This document shows, in pieces, positions 39,960 through 49,220 of a stretch of DNA of 64,000 nt; position 1 is the first letter of the stretch, and each line of letters starts with the position of its first letter. The DNA lies in assembly GCA_963772815.1 (NCBI GenBank), contig CAVYYV010000005.1, positions 583,909-647,908 on the forward strand, written 5' to 3'. The stretch is from DATFFO01 sp963772815. Its GTDB lineage: Bacteria > Actinomycetota > Acidimicrobiia > Spongiisociales > ZC4RG35. Made by a program: the position numbers and the translations under genes. Below the pieces are notes generated by a model. It had not been told where the DNA came from. It worked only from the letters and a program-made list of their open reading frames with translations, and searched no databases.

Positions 39960-41165
39960 TTACCCGGCCGTCGCCGAAACGGTCATTTCAACATCGAGAT
40001 CGGTGCGGCAGGTGGCGTGGAGGAAGCATGTCCTCTCCCCCATGTCGAGAGTCTTGCGAGCGAACTCCTCCCCTTCGGGCGTGACCAGATAGACGTGGGT
40101 CTCGACCGGGTCGGCGGCTCCGGGACGGCCGGTCCCGCCCGACGCTCCCCCGGGGGAGAAATGGATGTCCTGAACGATGCGGTACTCGTCGAGCTGCTTG
40201 CGGGTGATGCTGGCGTAGCGGCCAAACTGGGTCATGAAGCAGAACCCGATCCCGGCCGCCAAATAGGTGACGGCGTCGGGCGCCAGCCCCGATCCTCCGG
40301 CTTCCGGCGCTTCGTCGGACAGGAAGCGGAACTCCGAACCGATGGGCTGGAACAGGTTCTCGTGAATCGTCTTCACACCGTCTTCTCTGATCCGACACCG
40401 CGCCTGAACGTGCAGGGTCCTGCTTTGAGACTCCTGAAGGCTGGTGTTGACACCGCCTGGCACACCTTCGATCTGGCCGGCCGGCTTCACCTTGACCATC
40501 AGATCGTCTGCCACCGCCAAATCGGCCATCTCAGCCCGCTCGAACCCCGGCCCGGGGTCCGGCTCGATATCACAATCCAGGGACGACACGCCGCCCACCG
40601 GGATCCGGCGACCGTTCCAACTCAGGCTGAACAGGCTGTTGCGAACGCCCCGTAGCAGACCGTTTATGGGCGAGGCTGCCACGCCGTCGCGAACCAGGGC
40701 CTCGAGATCGGTGAAGTCTGCATCGGCCGCGACCTCGGCCAGCAGCTCGGGTGGCAGGGCGCCGCCCAACATGGTGCCGGCCAGGGCCGACCCTTCCATG
40801 CTGTAATGATTTCCCAGGGTGAGTTGAATGTCGTCGAGCTCGATCCCCCGCTGTTTGGCCAGGGCCAGGATCTCGTTCATGTACGACGCCACCATCCCCG
40901 TCGTGAAGGTGCACAGAGGGCAAGGGGCGCGGTCGTGGCCGGCCAGGTACGGGCCTTCGTCGCTGATCAGTCGCCAGGTCCGCTGGGTGGCGCCGTTCAA
41001 GACCACCGCCTCCTTTTGCATCCCGGCCAGGGCCCGAACCCAGGTGCGAACCGGCACGCCTCGTCGGTCCTCCGGAGCCACCAGGCCGACCTGGGGAGCA
41101 TTGCCAACCGGAAAAAAGGGGGGTCGGAGATCCGATCCCAGAATGTCGGGTGCGTCACTCATCAC
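39960..41165 (-). CDS. double OsmC-like protein
   Basis: 401 residues from GTG 41165 or ATG 41162. I see two OsmC/Ohr-like halves. The first (about 60-190) has APCPLCTFTTGMVASYMNEI then LAKQRGIELDDIQLTLGNHY. The second (about 275-400) has LAPDAVTYLAAGIGFCFMTQF followed by TRKQLDEYRIVQDIHFS and a terminal beta region. OsmC/Ohr proteins are normally about 140 residues and act as thiol peroxidases or related small enzymes, so a fused pair is atypical. It is divergent from a flavin monooxygenase, 99 bases apart, hinting at a shared role in oxidising an aromatic. Function unknown. Confidence 0.72.
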   Translation of the reverse strand: MMSDAPDILGSDLRPPFFPVGNAPQVGLVAPEDRRGVPVRTWVRALAGMQKEAVVLNGATQRTWRLISDEGPYLAGHDRAPCPLCTFTTGMVASYMNEILALAKQRGIELDDIQLTLGNHYSMEGSALAGTMLGGALPPELLAEVAADADFTDLEALVRDGVAASPINGLLRGVRNSLFSLSWNGRRIPVGGVSSLDCDIEPDPGPGFERAEMADLAVADDLMVKVKPAGQIEGVPGGVNTSLQESQSRTLHVQARCRIREDGVKTIHENLFQPIGSEFRFLSDEAPEAGGSGLAPDAVTYLAAGIGFCFMTQFGRYASITRKQLDEYRIVQDIHFSPGGASGGTGRPGAADPVETHVYLVTPEGEEFARKTLDMGERTCFLHATCRTDLDVEMTVSATAG

Positions 41166-41264
41166 TTCATTCCCTCGTCAGACACGATGCCGCGGGCCGG
41201 TATCGGCCCGTAAGTCGAGTGTACAAAACCCGCCTTTGAGCGTCTCATCCCCGGCCGACGTACT

Positions 41265-42821
41265 GTGGGTGAGGTGCAGACCCAGGTTGCCATAGTCGGC
41301 GGCGGACCGGTCGGGCTGGGATTGGCCATCGACCTCGGCCAACGGGGTATCTCGGTCGTGGTGATCGAGAAAGAAGAGGAACTACACCGCATACCGAAGG
41401 GCCAGAACCTGACCCAGCGGACCATGGAGCACTTCCGGCTATGGGGAGTCGAGGATCAGATCCGCGCTTGCAGGTTGATGCCCCCGGGCTATCCCTCGGT
41501 TGGGATCAACGCGTGGGGCAACTTGATGAGCCAGTACTCCCATCCCTGGTTCCGGAGAAGCCAGGTCGACCCATTCTATTTCAGCAGCAACGAACGTCTT
41601 CCTCAGTACCGCAGCGAGGAGGTGCTGCGGTACCGACTGACCGAACTGCCCAACGTCACGACCTTGTACGGCACGGCCGCGCTCGCCGTCGACCAGAGCG
41701 ACCAGCAAGCCCGCATCTCGACCGAGGCGGGGGCGATCGAAGCGACGTACGTGGTGGGCTGTGACGGCAGCCACTCGATGGTCCGGAACCAGGCCGGGAT
41801 TGGCGAGCAACGCTCGGACCACAACCGAAGGATGGTCCTGCTGGTGTTTCGCTCCATGTCTCTGCATCAGTTGCTCGAGGACCGGTTCGGCCAGGCTTCG
41901 TTCTTCAACATCCTGCATCCCGACCTGGACGGCTATTGGCGCTTCCTGGGCAGGGTCGACACCGAGGGGCGGTGGTTCTTCCACGCACCGGTGGCCCCGG
42001 ATGCAAGCGCAGACGAATTCGACCACGAGACTCTGTTGCATGCTGCGATCGGAGCCGACTTCGAGGTCGACTTGGAGCACGTCGGGTTCTGGGACCTGAG
42101 GATCGCCACCGCCAACACATACAGGTCCGGACGCATCTTCATCGCCGGTGACGCCGCCCACAGCCACCCGCCCTACGGCGGCTACGGAATCAACACCGGC
42201 CTGGAGGATGCCCGCAATCTGGGGTGGAAGATGCAGGCCGAGATCGAAGGATGGGCCGGCCCGCGTCTGCTCGACTCATACACCGAGGAGCGCCGCCCCG
42301 TGTTCGAATCCACCGCCCGTGACTTCATAGGGGCGTTCATCGACCGGGACCGCGCCTTTATCTCCGCCCACGACCCTCGCGCCGACGAGGAAGAATTCGC
42401 CCGCGCCTGGCAGCAACGATCAGAGCGCTCGAACCTAGGGGTGACCGAGTTCGAGCCCCATTACGAGGGGTCTCCGATCGTGTTCGGGCCGGCCGACGGC
42501 GTGTCGGGTGCGCTCGGATCTCATCTCGGCCGGGCGCGGGCCGGCCATCACCTGGCTCCGCCTCAGCCGTCCGGAGGCAAGGAGCTGTTCGCCGCACTCG
42601 GGAGGGGTTTCTCCCTGCTCACGTCGTATTCGACCTCAGAGACCGCGGCGCTCACTGCCACGGCCGATCGGCTCGGGGCCCCGTTGACCGTCGTTACTAC
42701 GGAGATGCGCTCCTACGGGTCTGCTCGGGTACTGGTCAGGCCCGACCACTTCGTGGCCTGGGAGGACGATGGGTCCCGCTTCGACTTCGGCTCCGTGCTG
42801 GGCCGCGCCTCGGGGTTCTAG
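41265..42821 (+). CDS. FAD-dependent aromatic monooxygenase (MhpA/PheA-type)
   Basis: 518 residues from GTG 41265 (GTG 41274 possible). Motifs are VAIVGGGPVGLGLAIDLGQRG, the DG motif VVGCDGSHSMVRNQAGI and the GD motif IFIAGDAAHSHPPYGGYGIN, followed by EDARNLGWKM and a C-terminal thioredoxin-like part. It belongs to the class A flavin hydroxylases that act on phenols, hydroxyphenylpropionates or resorcinols. An extradiol dioxygenase nearby (51484) could cleave its product. Its end overlaps that of the convergent aldehyde dehydrogenase by 4 bases. Confidence 0.88.
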   Translation: MGEVQTQVAIVGGGPVGLGLAIDLGQRGISVVVIEKEEELHRIPKGQNLTQRTMEHFRLWGVEDQIRACRLMPPGYPSVGINAWGNLMSQYSHPWFRRSQVDPFYFSSNERLPQYRSEEVLRYRLTELPNVTTLYGTAALAVDQSDQQARISTEAGAIEATYVVGCDGSHSMVRNQAGIGEQRSDHNRRMVLLVFRSMSLHQLLEDRFGQASFFNILHPDLDGYWRFLGRVDTEGRWFFHAPVAPDASADEFDHETLLHAAIGADFEVDLEHVGFWDLRIATANTYRSGRIFIAGDAAHSHPPYGGYGINTGLEDARNLGWKMQAEIEGWAGPRLLDSYTEERRPVFESTARDFIGAFIDRDRAFISAHDPRADEEEFARAWQQRSERSNLGVTEFEPHYEGSPIVFGPADGVSGALGSHLGRARAGHHLAPPQPSGGKELFAALGRGFSLLTSYSTSETAALTATADRLGAPLTVVTTEMRSYGSARVLVRPDHFVAWEDDGSRFDFGSVLGRASGF

Positions 42822-44275
42822 TCGCTGGTGGCCTCGACCCATCCGGGACGGTGGGCCAACACCTGAAGCTCGCTGCTCTCCTCCACGGCAGCCCAGCCGT
42901 GGCCGCGGCCCAGCCCACTCTGCTTGAAGCCCCCGAACTCCATCGCAACGTCGGAGGCACCGACCCGGTGCACGTTCACGAAGACCGTCCCCGCTTCGAT
43001 CCGTCCCCCCACCTCGAAGGCGTGGTCGACGTCGTCGTCCCAGACTGAGGCCGCCAGACCGAACTCGGACTGGTTGGCCAGGCTCACCGCCTGCTCCTCA
43101 TCCTCGAACGGGAGGATCGGAACCACCGGCCCGAACTGCTCGCGCTGGACGATCTCGTCACTCTCCGCGGTGCCGGTCACCACCGCCGGGCGCATGAACC
43201 AGCCCTCTTCCCAGGACTCTTCGTCGCGGACGGCCCCGACGCTCACGACCTCAGCCCCGCCCGATCGAGCCCGGTCCACCAACCCGGCGACCGCCGTGTA
43301 CTGGGCCTGATTGTTCAGCGGCCCCATGGTTACGGCAGGGTCGAGACCATCGCCAACCACGAGCTCGGACGCCGCATCGGTGAAGCGACCCACGAACTCG
43401 TCGTAGTGGGAGACGTGAACGTAGATCCGCTTTATTTTGTAGCAAATCTGGCCGGTGCCGGCATAGACGCCCCGGACGAACTCAGAGACGAGGTGGTCGG
43501 ACACGGTGGCACCTTCCAGCAGGATTGCGGGGTCATTTCCGCCCAACTCGAGGCCGATGTTCTTCACGGTGTCGGCGGCCTCCCGCATCAGATGCTTGCC
43601 GTTTTCGATGCTCCCGGTGAACCTGATCCCCCTGACGCGGGGATCCCGGGCGAGGGCCGACCCCACTACGGGACCCGGGCCCGGCACCACGTTGACCACG
43701 CCGTCGGGAAGGTGTCCGTCCAGGATCGTCAGCGTGTGCGCCAGGGCGAGGGGGGCGTAGCCGGCCGGCTTGACGACGATCGTGTTCCCAGCGAGAAGCG
43801 CCGGCGCGATCATGAGATAGGCGAGATAGACCGGGGCGTTCCAGGGAACGATGACCGCCATCGTGCCCATGGGTCGGCGCCATCTCTCGATCCGGCCCAA
43901 CTCGCCCTCACTCACCTCCGGCGTGTCGAAGCGTGAGGCGAGATCGGCGTAATAGCGGAGTATCCGCGGCGCTCCTCCCACGTCGTGAACGGCTTCCGAC
44001 AGAGGCTTGCCATGCTCCCGGGTCAGCAACTCGGCCCGACCCGGGTTGGATGCCTCCAGGTCCTCGGCGGCGGCTCGCAGCATCCCGGCCCGCTCCACGG
44101 CGGTGAGGGCGGACCAGTCCCGAAAGGCCTGGTTGGCCTCATCCACAGCCCCGGCGGCGTGCTCACCCGTGCCGATCGCCACACGACCGACCACTTCGTC
44201 GCGTCGGGCGGGGTTGATCACCGGATTGAACGGCGCGGCAACCGGCTTTCCGCCTATCAAGATCGCAGCATCCAT
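42818..44275 (-). CDS. aldehyde dehydrogenase family protein
   Basis: 485 residues from ATG 44275 with GGAG just upstream; the longer open frame upstream is Cys/Arg-rich noise. Motifs are VIVPWNAPVYLAYLMIAPAL, RFTGSIENGKHLM, ELGGNDPAIL, catalytic Cys in TGQICYKIKRIYV, and FGPVVPILPFEDEEQA. Oxidises an aldehyde, most likely an aromatic or ring-cleavage semialdehyde given the neighbours. The substrate is not assignable. Confidence 0.88.
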   Translation of the reverse strand: MDAAILIGGKPVAAPFNPVINPARRDEVVGRVAIGTGEHAAGAVDEANQAFRDWSALTAVERAGMLRAAAEDLEASNPGRAELLTREHGKPLSEAVHDVGGAPRILRYYADLASRFDTPEVSEGELGRIERWRRPMGTMAVIVPWNAPVYLAYLMIAPALLAGNTIVVKPAGYAPLALAHTLTILDGHLPDGVVNVVPGPGPVVGSALARDPRVRGIRFTGSIENGKHLMREAADTVKNIGLELGGNDPAILLEGATVSDHLVSEFVRGVYAGTGQICYKIKRIYVHVSHYDEFVGRFTDAASELVVGDGLDPAVTMGPLNNQAQYTAVAGLVDRARSGGAEVVSVGAVRDEESWEEGWFMRPAVVTGTAESDEIVQREQFGPVVPILPFEDEEQAVSLANQSEFGLAASVWDDDVDHAFEVGGRIEAGTVFVNVHRVGASDVAMEFGGFKQSGLGRGHGWAAVEESSELQVLAHRPGWVEATSD

Positions 44276-44475
44276 TGGCTCTCCAAGGATAGAGGTGGCC
44301 ACCGTCGCCACCCGGCGGCTGAGTTGCCGGCCAGGGCGACACGGGACGAATCGACGGGCTAGGTTCGACCCGGATGCCCGCCCTTCCTCCTGTCCCGATG
44401 GCTCGATTTTCACCGATAACGGTTGCTTACGCCCACCGGGCGGGCATACACTCGCAGACTGTCCGCAGCACGCAC

Positions 44476-44491
44476 ATGTGTTCGTATAGCG
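44476..44491 (+). promoter_or_regulatory. candidate regulatory motif upstream of the ABC importer operon
   Basis: ATGTGTTCGTATAGCG, differing by two bases from 21776-21791. It lies 106 bases upstream of the binding-protein start, in a 322-base gene-free gap (44276-44597). The repeated occurrence upstream of catabolic units suggests a common operator or promoter element. Confidence 0.5.
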
Positions 44492-44597
44492 CACAGCAGG
44501 AGGTGTCAGAAAGGATCGATCCATCGGGTCGGATCCGCTTCTGTCCGTGGGCCGATCAACACACCCCGGCGACAGCTACATGACTCTGGAGGAGAAG

Positions 44598-45905
44598 ATG
44601 AGAAAACGTTCGAGCTCGTTATGGCTGCCACTTCTGGTGGTGTTGGGTCTGGTGATCGCCGCCTGCGGCGGCACCGCCGAGACGACCACCACCGCGGGGC
44701 CGGGTACGACCGCAGGACCCGGGACCACGATGGCGCCCGGTACGACCATGGCGCCCGGAACGACTGCCGCCCCGGGCACGACCGCCGCACCCGGAGAGCC
44801 GATCAAGATCGGCATGCTGGCCGACCAGTCGGTCACGTTCACGCCTTGGGCGGTGAACGTCCGAGACGGGATGCTGCTGGCAGCGCAGGAGATCAACGAC
44901 GCCGGCGGTGTGAACGGACGCATGATCGAGATCGATCAGCAAGATTCCCAGAACGACGCCGACGTGGGCGTCACGGCCTTCGACCGACTCGTGGAGGATG
45001 GGGTTGTCGCAGTCGGTGGTGTCCTGTCCAGCACCGTGGGTGCCGCCGCCGGGCCCGAGGCCGAGCAGCTCCAGGTGCCTCTGTTCCTGGTCAAGTCGGG
45101 TACGCCGACCGCTCTCACCCAGGAAAGTCGCTACACGTTCCGAACCTGCCTCCCGGCAGCGCCCATGGATGCCGCCCCGATCCTGCAGTACGCCCAGGAG
45201 CAGGGCCTGACCAAGGTCGGGGCAATCGTGGCCGACTATGCCTGGGGTCAGGGATTCAAGACGGCCATGGAGAACACTTTCGAGGGTTCCGGCATCGACA
45301 CCCACATTGAAGTTGCACCGGTTCCGCCCGACACCGACTTCACGCCTTACGTGAGGGCGATGGCGGACTTCGGCGCCGAGATCATCGTCGCCACCGGACA
45401 CCCGCCCGGCAACTCCGCCATTGTCTCGCTCTCGGCCGACCTATGGGACGTGCCGGTGACCGGCGCCTGGACGCCACCCGACCTGGTGGTCGGTGGCCTG
45501 TCCGACGTGGCCATCGGTCGTGTGGCCGATTTCGCCTGCGCCGACTACTTCAGCGACAGCTACCAGGAACTGGCCCGCCGCTACCTGGCTTTCTCCGACA
45601 ACAAGTTCATGTCGGACGACGGCGTGGCCGGCTACGGGATCGTGACGATGGTGGCCCAGGCGGTTGGCGAGGTCGGAGACGACCCAACGGCCGTCGCCGA
45701 GTATCTGCACGGCAACTCGTTCGACCTGCCCGGGTACGCGTGGCCCATGAGTTGGACCGACTGGGGCGAGATGGATCAGGCTCAGCCGATCTTCACACTG
45801 GTCAACGCCGGACCGGCCCCCGAGGGCGTCAACGGGGCCGGCGATTGGTGGTTCGACAAGTTGAGCCAGTCGGAGCCGCTCGAGCCCTACGTGCCCGAGT
45901 CGTAA
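44598..45905 (+). CDS. branched-chain-type ABC substrate-binding lipoprotein
   Basis: About 435 residues from ATG 44598, with GGAGGAG 5 bases upstream. A lipoprotein signal ends VIAACGG, then a low-complexity PGTT linker of about 40 residues, then a periplasmic-binding-protein type I domain: IKIGMLADQSVTFTPWA, DGMLLAAQEINDAGGVNG, DSQNDADVGVTAFDRLVED, YTFRTCLPAAPMDAAP and GTTKA-like hinge regions. It should bind an aromatic acid or amino acid outside the membrane and pass it to the LivHM-like permeases encoded downstream. The catabolic setting favours an aromatic ligand. Confidence 0.9.
   Translation: MRKRSSSLWLPLLVVLGLVIAACGGTAETTTTAGPGTTAGPGTTMAPGTTMAPGTTAAPGTTAAPGEPIKIGMLADQSVTFTPWAVNVRDGMLLAAQEINDAGGVNGRMIEIDQQDSQNDADVGVTAFDRLVEDGVVAVGGVLSSTVGAAAGPEAEQLQVPLFLVKSGTPTALTQESRYTFRTCLPAAPMDAAPILQYAQEQGLTKVGAIVADYAWGQGFKTAMENTFEGSGIDTHIEVAPVPPDTDFTPYVRAMADFGAEIIVATGHPPGNSAIVSLSADLWDVPVTGAWTPPDLVVGGLSDVAIGRVADFACADYFSDSYQELARRYLAFSDNKFMSDDGVAGYGIVTMVAQAVGEVGDDPTAVAEYLHGNSFDLPGYAWPMSWTDWGEMDQAQPIFTLVNAGPAPEGVNGAGDWWFDKLSQSEPLEPYVPES
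44688..44800 (+). repeat. in-frame PGTT repeat linker of the binding protein
   Basis: Six near-tandem units of about 15 bases encode the repeated pattern (T/A)(A/M)(G/A)PGTT just after the lipidated Cys. It is a flexible wall-spanning linker, and the tandem DNA could change length. Confidence 0.7.
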
Positions 45906-45912
45906 TCGATAA

Positions 45913-46653
45913 GTGCCTCTTCTCGAACTCAACGAGGTCGGGAAGTCGTTCGGTGGCCTCCCGGCCGTCGATGGGGTGACCATGGGGGCCGACGATGGTG
46001 AGATCCTCGCCATCGTCGGCCCCAACGGTGCTGGGAAGAGCACTCTGATGAAGCTGATCGCCGGTCTGGAGACACCGTCGGAGGGGACGGTGACCTTCGC
46101 CGGTGACGACATCACCCGAGAATCGCCCCACCGGACCCGCCGCAAGGGAATCGCCATGGTGCAACAGACACCGCGCGGCTTTCCCACGATGAGCGTCCTG
46201 GAGAACGTCGCCCTGGGTGCTTTGTTCGGACGATCGGGCGCCCACCGACGAGAGGACGAGGCCCTCGACATTGCCGGCGACATGCTGGCCTTCGTGGGGC
46301 TGGCGAACCGGCGGAGCGACCAGGTGGAAGCTCTCAACCTCCATCAACAACGCCTCCTGGAGTTGGCCCGAGCACTCTCCGGAGAACCCAGGCTCGTCCT
46401 GCTCGACGAGGTGATGGCGGGTCTGAACGATGCGGAACTCGATGCATCCATACAGATCGTCAAGACCATCCGCGACCGGTTCGATGTGACCGTCATCTGG
46501 GTGGAGCACGTGATGAAGGCGGTGATGAAGCTGGCCGAGCGCATAGTGGTGCTCAACTTCGGGAAGGTGCTCGCAGAGGGCCTACCCGGGGAGGTCATGA
46601 ACGACCCGGAAGTAGTCGAGGCGTATCTGGGTGAGAGGATCGAGCATGCTTGA
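45913..46653 (+). CDS. ABC importer ATP-binding protein, LivG type
   Basis: 246 residues from GTG 45913. Walker A GPNGAGKST, signature region ALNLHQQRLLELARAL, Walker B LVLLDEVMAGLN, then IWVEHVMKAVMKLAERIVVLNFG, which is typical of LivG. It energises the importer together with the LivF-like subunit, whose start overlaps its end by 8 bases. Confidence 0.92.
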   Translation: MPLLELNEVGKSFGGLPAVDGVTMGADDGEILAIVGPNGAGKSTLMKLIAGLETPSEGTVTFAGDDITRESPHRTRRKGIAMVQQTPRGFPTMSVLENVALGALFGRSGAHRREDEALDIAGDMLAFVGLANRRSDQVEALNLHQQRLLELARALSGEPRLVLLDEVMAGLNDAELDASIQIVKTIRDRFDVTVIWVEHVMKAVMKLAERIVVLNFGKVLAEGLPGEVMNDPEVVEAYLGERIEHA

Positions 46654-47344
46654 GGTGCGAGAGTTATCAGCCGGTTACCAGGGCAACGACGTCGTCCACG
46701 ACATCTCCTTCCACGTCGACGACGGAGAGGCGGTGATGATCATCGGCTCCAATGGGGCGGGAAAGACCACGCTGTTCCGGGCCATGTGCGGTCTCCTGGC
46801 CACGTCGTCAGGGGACGTACGGTTCCAGGATGAGGACATCACCGGCTTGCCGGCCCAGGTGATCGTGCGCCGTGGCCTCGGTTTCGTTCCAGCTGAGCGT
46901 CATCTGTTTCCTCGCATGACCGTCCAGGAGAACCTCTCCCTGGGCTCATATCCACACCGACCCGATCCCGAGACGATGTCGGTGGTGCTCGACCTGTTTC
47001 CCCGGTTGGCGGAGCGCCGTCGTCAGCGGGCGGGGACGATGAGCGGTGGTGAGCAGCAGATGCTCGCCGTGGGGCGAGCCTTGATGTCACAGCCTCGACT
47101 ATTGGTTCTGGACGAACCCACCACGGGACTGGCGCCCAAACTGGCTCACGAGGCATATGAGGCTCTCTCCGTGCTCCGCCGTCAGGGACTGACACTTCTG
47201 GTGGCTGAGCAACAGGTTCCATTGGCCATGGCCTTCAGCGACCGCGGCTACGTCCTCGAGAACGGGGAGATCAGCCTCGAGGGGACCTCCGAAGAGCTGG
47301 CGGCCGATCCCCGGGTCCGCAGCTCCTATCTTGGCGTGACGTGA
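46646..47344 (+). CDS. ABC importer ATP-binding protein, LivF type
   Basis: 232 residues from ATG 46646. Walker A GSNGAGKTT, signature TMSGGEQQMLAVGRALM, Walker B LLVLDEPTTGLAP, LLVAEQQVPLAMAFSDRGYVLENG. Overlaps livH-like start by 4 bases (GTGA). Confidence 0.93.
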   Translation: MLEVRELSAGYQGNDVVHDISFHVDDGEAVMIIGSNGAGKTTLFRAMCGLLATSSGDVRFQDEDITGLPAQVIVRRGLGFVPAERHLFPRMTVQENLSLGSYPHRPDPETMSVVLDLFPRLAERRRQRAGTMSGGEQQMLAVGRALMSQPRLLVLDEPTTGLAPKLAHEAYEALSVLRRQGLTLLVAEQQVPLAMAFSDRGYVLENGEISLEGTSEELAADPRVRSSYLGVT

Positions 47345-48198
47345 CTGCCTACATCCTCGACGGCATCGTGCTCGGGCTTCAGTTCGGCTTGTTGGCGGCC
47401 GGACTGACTCTGGTCTACGGACTCGGCGGGGTTCTGAACCTGGCCTACGGACAGATCTCGGTCATCTCCGCCATGGTGGTCCTCTTCTCGATCGAGGCCG
47501 GCATACCCGCCCTGTGGGCCGCCGGGATCGGGATGGTCGCCGGCGCCCTGGTCGGATGGCTCATGGACCTGACGATCCTGCGTCCCGTCTACCGTCTAAA
47601 AGGCGAATCTCGTGTCCTTCTCAGCCTGCTGCTGACCCTAGGTGTGGCCTTCGTGGTCGACGGCTTCCTCAATTGGCGCTACCCGCTCAAGGGCCTGACC
47701 CTCCACATCGGCGGAGGTGCTGTGGAGATCCTCGGGGTGCCGATGCGGCGGGGAAGCCTGGTGGCGTCGGCGATCACGCTCGTTGCCATGGCACTGCTGT
47801 TCGCGTTCTTCCGCGGTACGACGCTGGGGCGTGCCGTGCGCTCGGTGATCGAAGACCAAGAGGGTGCTCGGCTGGTGGGGATCGACCCGCACCGGATGTT
47901 CCGGCTCATCCTCATCCTCAGCGGCGTCCTGGCAGCGTTGGTGGGGGTGACACGATCGATGGTGGCACCGGTCAACGTCACCGCCGGCTTCTCCATCACC
48001 GTGTTCGCCCTCATCGTCACCGTCGTGGGTGGTCTGGGCAGCGTGTCCGGCGCCCTTCTGGCGGGGATCATCCTCGGGATCATCAACAGCATCGCCGCCT
48101 CCGCCATCGGCACCTTCATGTCCTTGATCATCCTCCTCGTTGCGGCGGCAGTGACGATCGTGATACGCCCCTCCGGGCTGCTCGGAGTGCCCGAATGA
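47341..48198 (+). CDS. branched-chain-type ABC permease, LivH type
   Basis: 285 residues from GTG 47341, about eight membrane helices. Family motifs are GLTLVYGLGGVLNLAYGQ and GRAVRSVIEDQEGARLVGID, with VTVVGGLGSVSGALLAGIILG. Forms the channel with the LivM-like subunit; their genes overlap (ATGA). Confidence 0.93.
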   Translation: MTAYILDGIVLGLQFGLLAAGLTLVYGLGGVLNLAYGQISVISAMVVLFSIEAGIPALWAAGIGMVAGALVGWLMDLTILRPVYRLKGESRVLLSLLLTLGVAFVVDGFLNWRYPLKGLTLHIGGGAVEILGVPMRRGSLVASAITLVAMALLFAFFRGTTLGRAVRSVIEDQEGARLVGIDPHRMFRLILILSGVLAALVGVTRSMVAPVNVTAGFSITVFALIVTVVGGLGSVSGALLAGIILGIINSIAASAIGTFMSLIILLVAAAVTIVIRPSGLLGVPE

Positions 48199-49211
48199 CC
48201 GAACGATTCGTCTCGCCGACCGGAACCTCGCTGGTGGGAGGCACCGAGGCACACACCTCGCGCTCCCTGCCCTCCTTGCTGATTCCGGTGGCCGTGGTGG
48301 CGGTCGTGCTGGCCCCGATCCCCCTCTGGCTGGGCCACTCGCGGGTTCTGATGGGCGTGGCAGTGCTGGGCCTGGCCTTCGCCTGTTACACGATCGGCTT
48401 CAACCTGATCTTCGGGAGCACGGGCCAGCTGTTCCTTTGCGTCGGCGCATTGGCCGGCATAGGAGGCTATGTGGCGGCGATCCTGGCCGACAAGGCCGGG
48501 TGGCCCATCCCTCTCAGCGTCCTGGCGGCGACGGTGTCCGCCAGCATGGTGGGCGGCCTGCTCAGCTGGGTGGCCGTGCGTCGTTCTCTGGGCGTGATCT
48601 TCACCGGGATCGTCACCCTCATCTTCGGCCTGACCTTCGAGAACCTTCTCCTGGGGGTGGGTGACCTGACCGGCGGAGAGTCGGGATTCCTGATCAAGGC
48701 AGGGTCCGACAGCTTCCTGCGGGAGCAGATACCGCCTTACTACCTGATGCTGGCCCTGGTCGTGATCTGCCTCCTCGTCCATGGGCTTCTGCGACGGTCA
48801 CATGTCGGGTGGGCCTTCCGGGCACTGCGCGACGACGAGGTCGCCGCCGAACTGGCCGGGGTCGACGTGGCCCGCTACCGGGTGTACGCGGCTCTGGTCG
48901 GTGCGGCCATGCTGGGCATGGCAGGAGGCGTCTACGCCTTCACCGAAGGCCGCATCAGCCCCACCACGTTCGGATTCAGCCAGGTGGACGTGGTAGTGCT
49001 CGTCATGCTCGCCTTCGGCGGTATCGGCACCCTCACCGGCCCCATCCTGGGAGCGGTTGCCTTCACGATCATCGACGAGCTCCTGGTCGACCTGGGCCAG
49101 CTCCAGCTGCTGGTGTACGGGGGGATCATCCTGTTCCTGTTCCTGTTCCTGCCCCGGGGAGTCATCCCTACCACTCGAACCTTGTTCAGGCGGCGAAGCC
49201 GCCCCGGATGA
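48195..49211 (+). CDS. branched-chain-type ABC permease, LivM type
   Basis: 338 residues from ATG 48195 with about nine to ten helices. Motifs are IGFNLIFGSTGQLFLCVGALAG, GWAFRALRDDEVAAELAGVD, LAFGGIGTLTGPILGAVAF and FLFLFLPRGVIP. Last subunit of the importer; the SDR gene follows 9 bases later and is likely in the same transcript. Confidence 0.93.
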   Translation: MTERFVSPTGTSLVGGTEAHTSRSLPSLLIPVAVVAVVLAPIPLWLGHSRVLMGVAVLGLAFACYTIGFNLIFGSTGQLFLCVGALAGIGGYVAAILADKAGWPIPLSVLAATVSASMVGGLLSWVAVRRSLGVIFTGIVTLIFGLTFENLLLGVGDLTGGESGFLIKAGSDSFLREQIPPYYLMLALVVICLLVHGLLRRSHVGWAFRALRDDEVAAELAGVDVARYRVYAALVGAAMLGMAGGVYAFTEGRISPTTFGFSQVDVVVLVMLAFGGIGTLTGPILGAVAFTIIDELLVDLGQLQLLVYGGIILFLFLFLPRGVIPTTRTLFRRRSRPG

Positions 49212-49220
49212 TCCCCAGTC

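Noticed and set aside
45913..46653. Apparent loss of the LSGGQ signature in the LivG-type ATPase
   Set aside because: LivG proteins normally have a variant (NLAYGQQ-like) signature; NLHQQ with intact Walker A and B is within the family range.
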